64,000 nucleotides of DNA, taken from assembly GCF_001010805.1 (NCBI RefSeq), contig NZ_CP011477.1, forward strand, positions 1,999,001 to 2,063,000, read 5' to 3'. The notes under the pieces were generated by a model. The model had not been told where the DNA came from and did no database searches. It saw nothing but the letters and a program-made list of their open reading frames with translations. Shown here one piece after another: positions 62,728-64,000 of the stretch. Numbering within the stretch: position 1 is the first letter of the stretch; each line of letters opens with the position of its first letter. The translations under genes were made by a program, and so were the position numbers. The DNA comes from Spongiibacter sp. IMCC21906. GTDB lineage: Bacteria > Pseudomonadota > Gammaproteobacteria > Pseudomonadales > Spongiibacteraceae.

Positions 62728-62775
62728 TGAGGCTGAGGCTGAGGCTGAGGCTGAGGCTGAGGCTGAGGCTGAGGC
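62728..62775. repeat. Hexanucleotide microsatellite (TGAGGC)8
   Basis: Eight uninterrupted copies of TGAGGC, directly after the last P2 palindrome and followed by TGAC. It probably grew from the 'gaggctgaggg' found in the tails of earlier units. It does not lie in a gene. Confidence 0.97.
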
Positions 62776-62889
62776 TGACGAGTTAAAGTGTTATCCCTAT
62801 TGTGGTCGTATATGCAAGATGTTGAAGAAGTTCTTGGATGCTCGCTTACAAGGATGACATGTTTAGATCAATGCCATTCGGTCTTGGAG

Positions 62890-63729
62890 CTACTTTTGGG
62901 GGAGGGGAAGCGGGATTTCAAGCCGGTAAATAACAGGCCAGAATTTCCCGGTAACGAGCCAGCTGCCATCACTGCTGTCGTAAGCGATGCCATTTAGTAC
63001 GGCTTGATCAGAACTGACCGCCGGTTTTAGTGCCGCAAGATTGATCCGGGAAACTACATTTCCGCTTTTAGCGTTGATAAAGACGATGTCGTCGCTTTGC
63101 CAGACATTGGCGACCACATAGTCACCAACACATTCTAGTTCATTAAGCTTATCTACGGGCTTGCCGTTTTCCCTTACCTCTACTTTATGGCTGAGCTTCA
63201 TGTTTGTGGGTGATAACCATTGCAGGCTCGCGCTGCCGTTACTCATCACAAATTGGCCTTCGTCACCCAAGCCGGGGTGAAAGCACAATCCCCAGCCTTC
63301 ACCTTGATAGGCAAAGGCGCCGAGCACACTAAAATGATGGGGATCTAGAATAAGCCCTTTTTGCGCCCGCCATGTCAGCAGATACAGCCGGTCACGATAA
63401 ATACTCAAGCCTTCTGCAAAGGCGGTGTCGGGGAGGGCCACGCCTTTAAGGTCGGGATCTTGACTTGCCTTAGGAGGGAAGTGACGGCTGATAACCTTAG
63501 AGCGACCGTACAACCCCGTGCTTTCAAACATTCGGCCTTTATAGAGCTCTAAACCCTGTGTAAATAAAGCGGTGTTATGAGGGTACTGTGTAATAACCCG
63601 GTAACCCCGTTTCTGTGCAGTTTTAGCAGTGGTGTCGGCCGGTGCGCCGCGAACTTGGGCGGTTAACATCGGTATTGAAATCAGGGCGGCAAAAAGCCAG
63701 CTCCTGTAGCGTATAAAAGTGTAAGTCAT
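62890..63729 (-). CDS. Glutaminyl-peptide cyclotransferase, bacterial beta-propeller type
   Basis: A secreted enzyme that turns N-terminal glutamine into pyroglutamate. The 279-residue precursor has an N-terminal signal ('WLFAALISIPMLTAQVRGAP'). It then has the family pattern 'YPHNTALFTQGLELYKGRMF', 'ESTGLYGRSKV', 'FAEGLSIYRDRLYLLTW' and 'GEGWGLCFHPG'. 'LNELECVGDYVVANVWQSDD', 'INLAALKP' and 'VLNGIAYDSSDGSWLVTGKF' complete it, repeated blades of a five-bladed propeller. ATG 63729 gives a normal signal peptide; the frame open to 63777 adds 16 residues. It stands alone after the repeat array. Confidence 0.9.
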   Translation of the reverse strand: MTYTFIRYRSWLFAALISIPMLTAQVRGAPADTTAKTAQKRGYRVITQYPHNTALFTQGLELYKGRMFESTGLYGRSKVISRHFPPKASQDPDLKGVALPDTAFAEGLSIYRDRLYLLTWRAQKGLILDPHHFSVLGAFAYQGEGWGLCFHPGLGDEGQFVMSNGSASLQWLSPTNMKLSHKVEVRENGKPVDKLNELECVGDYVVANVWQSDDIVFINAKSGNVVSRINLAALKPAVSSDQAVLNGIAYDSSDGSWLVTGKFWPVIYRLEIPLPLPQK

Positions 63730-63932
63730 AACCAAATCATAACAGGGGTAAATGAATATTGGGTAACTCCCTGTCATGGCTACAAATTGTGAAAATTACC
63801 GTTAGGGGAACAACTTTAGGTGTTACTGTGTCAGAGATTACGCTTGGCAAGAAAAGCTAGGTGTAAAAAACATAATGCCACGACTGAAAAAGTGGCGTTC
63901 ATTCTGCGATAGCTCAAGGAGGGCTAAAACAA

Positions 63933-64000
63933 ATGAAGCGCAATTCAGAAAATACCTTGGTTTCAATGGTAAGTCGTTATCTTTTAGTAGCGATTATTGC
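63933..64000 (+). CDS. Start of a gene cut by the window edge (unknown)
   Basis: ATG 63933 follows a strong AAGGAGG (63916-63922). The 22 codons visible read 'MKRNSENTLVSMVSRYLLVA' and then Ile-Ile, a basic start and the beginning of a hydrophobic segment, so a membrane or exported protein is likely. Too little is present to name it. Confidence 0.65.
   Translation, partial: MKRNSENTLVSMVSRYLLVAII

Larger units (their letters stand above)
61659..62889. other. About 1.2 kb of noncoding DNA built from repeated units
   Basis: No gene is supported; short frames here are by-products of the repeats. It holds the degenerate repeat array (61816-62718), a 13-bp tandem duplication (62562-62587), a hexamer microsatellite (62728-62775), and about 110 bp without visible structure before the end of the cyclotransferase gene. 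Confidence 0.8.

Noticed and set aside
62788-62997. 69-residue plus-strand frame next to the microsatellite
   Set aside because: Overlaps the 3' end of the cyclotransferase gene in antisense and has no start context.

Overview
The window reads as chromosome of a free-living, probably marine gammaproteobacterium. The inference rests on gene order: recJ-prfB-lysS, guaB-guaA, tadA-mltF-purL, secD-secF-suhB, pyrG-kdsA-eno-ftsB-ispD-ispF-truD-pcm-nlpD-rpoS-fdxA-mutS-recA all match blocks known from Pseudomonas and its relatives. The protein style fits the Cellvibrionales/Spongiibacteraceae type, but I cannot place it to genus from sequence alone. No rRNA, tRNA, CRISPR array, prophage or intact insertion sequence was seen.

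Layout. 1-9954: housekeeping genes (end of recJ; prfB with its programmed frameshift; lysS; a Crp/Fnr regulator overlapping an unknown lipoprotein; xseA; guaB; guaA). 9955-20760: an accessory stretch between guaA and tadA. It holds a two-gene unit of an ATP-grasp enzyme and a 671-residue protein with a papain-like Cys/His/Asn arrangement, then an OmpW-like barrel, a glutaredoxin-MauE membrane fusion, a feoA-feoB-Cys-rich protein operon behind a good Fur box, and a LysR regulator divergent from a glutathione-dependent formaldehyde dehydrogenase. 20808-45383: backbone again, covering tRNA editing, murein turnover, purine synthesis, protein export, CTP, KDO and isoprenoid precursors, cell division, stress sigma factor, mismatch repair and recA with a LexA box. 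surE and yajC are missing from their usual neighbourhoods.

45384-57402: recA and recX, normally adjacent, are separated by about 12 kb carrying a lone pilU and a tad (Flp pilus) locus of eleven genes on the minus strand. The locus has pilin, prepilin peptidase, pseudopilins, secretin, ATPase and platform proteins, but no tadZ. Between pilU and the tad genes lie a decayed REP-associated (Y1) transposase fragment and a REP-like hairpin, which hint at how the region was rearranged. 57403-64000: recX, a small Spy-like periplasmic protein, a large M16C metalloprotease, about 1.2 kb of noncoding DNA built from degenerate units each with two palindromes and ending in a (TGAGGC)8 microsatellite, a secreted glutaminyl cyclase, and the start of a gene cut by the window edge.

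The best candidate for an undescribed system is the ATP-grasp/papain-like pair at 10367-13648: an amide-forming enzyme and a putative thiol amidase, ligase or transferase, co-transcribed behind a long leader that contains hairpins. A recurring oddity is 12-14 bp tandem duplications in at least five intergenic places, three of them at or shortly downstream of stop codons.
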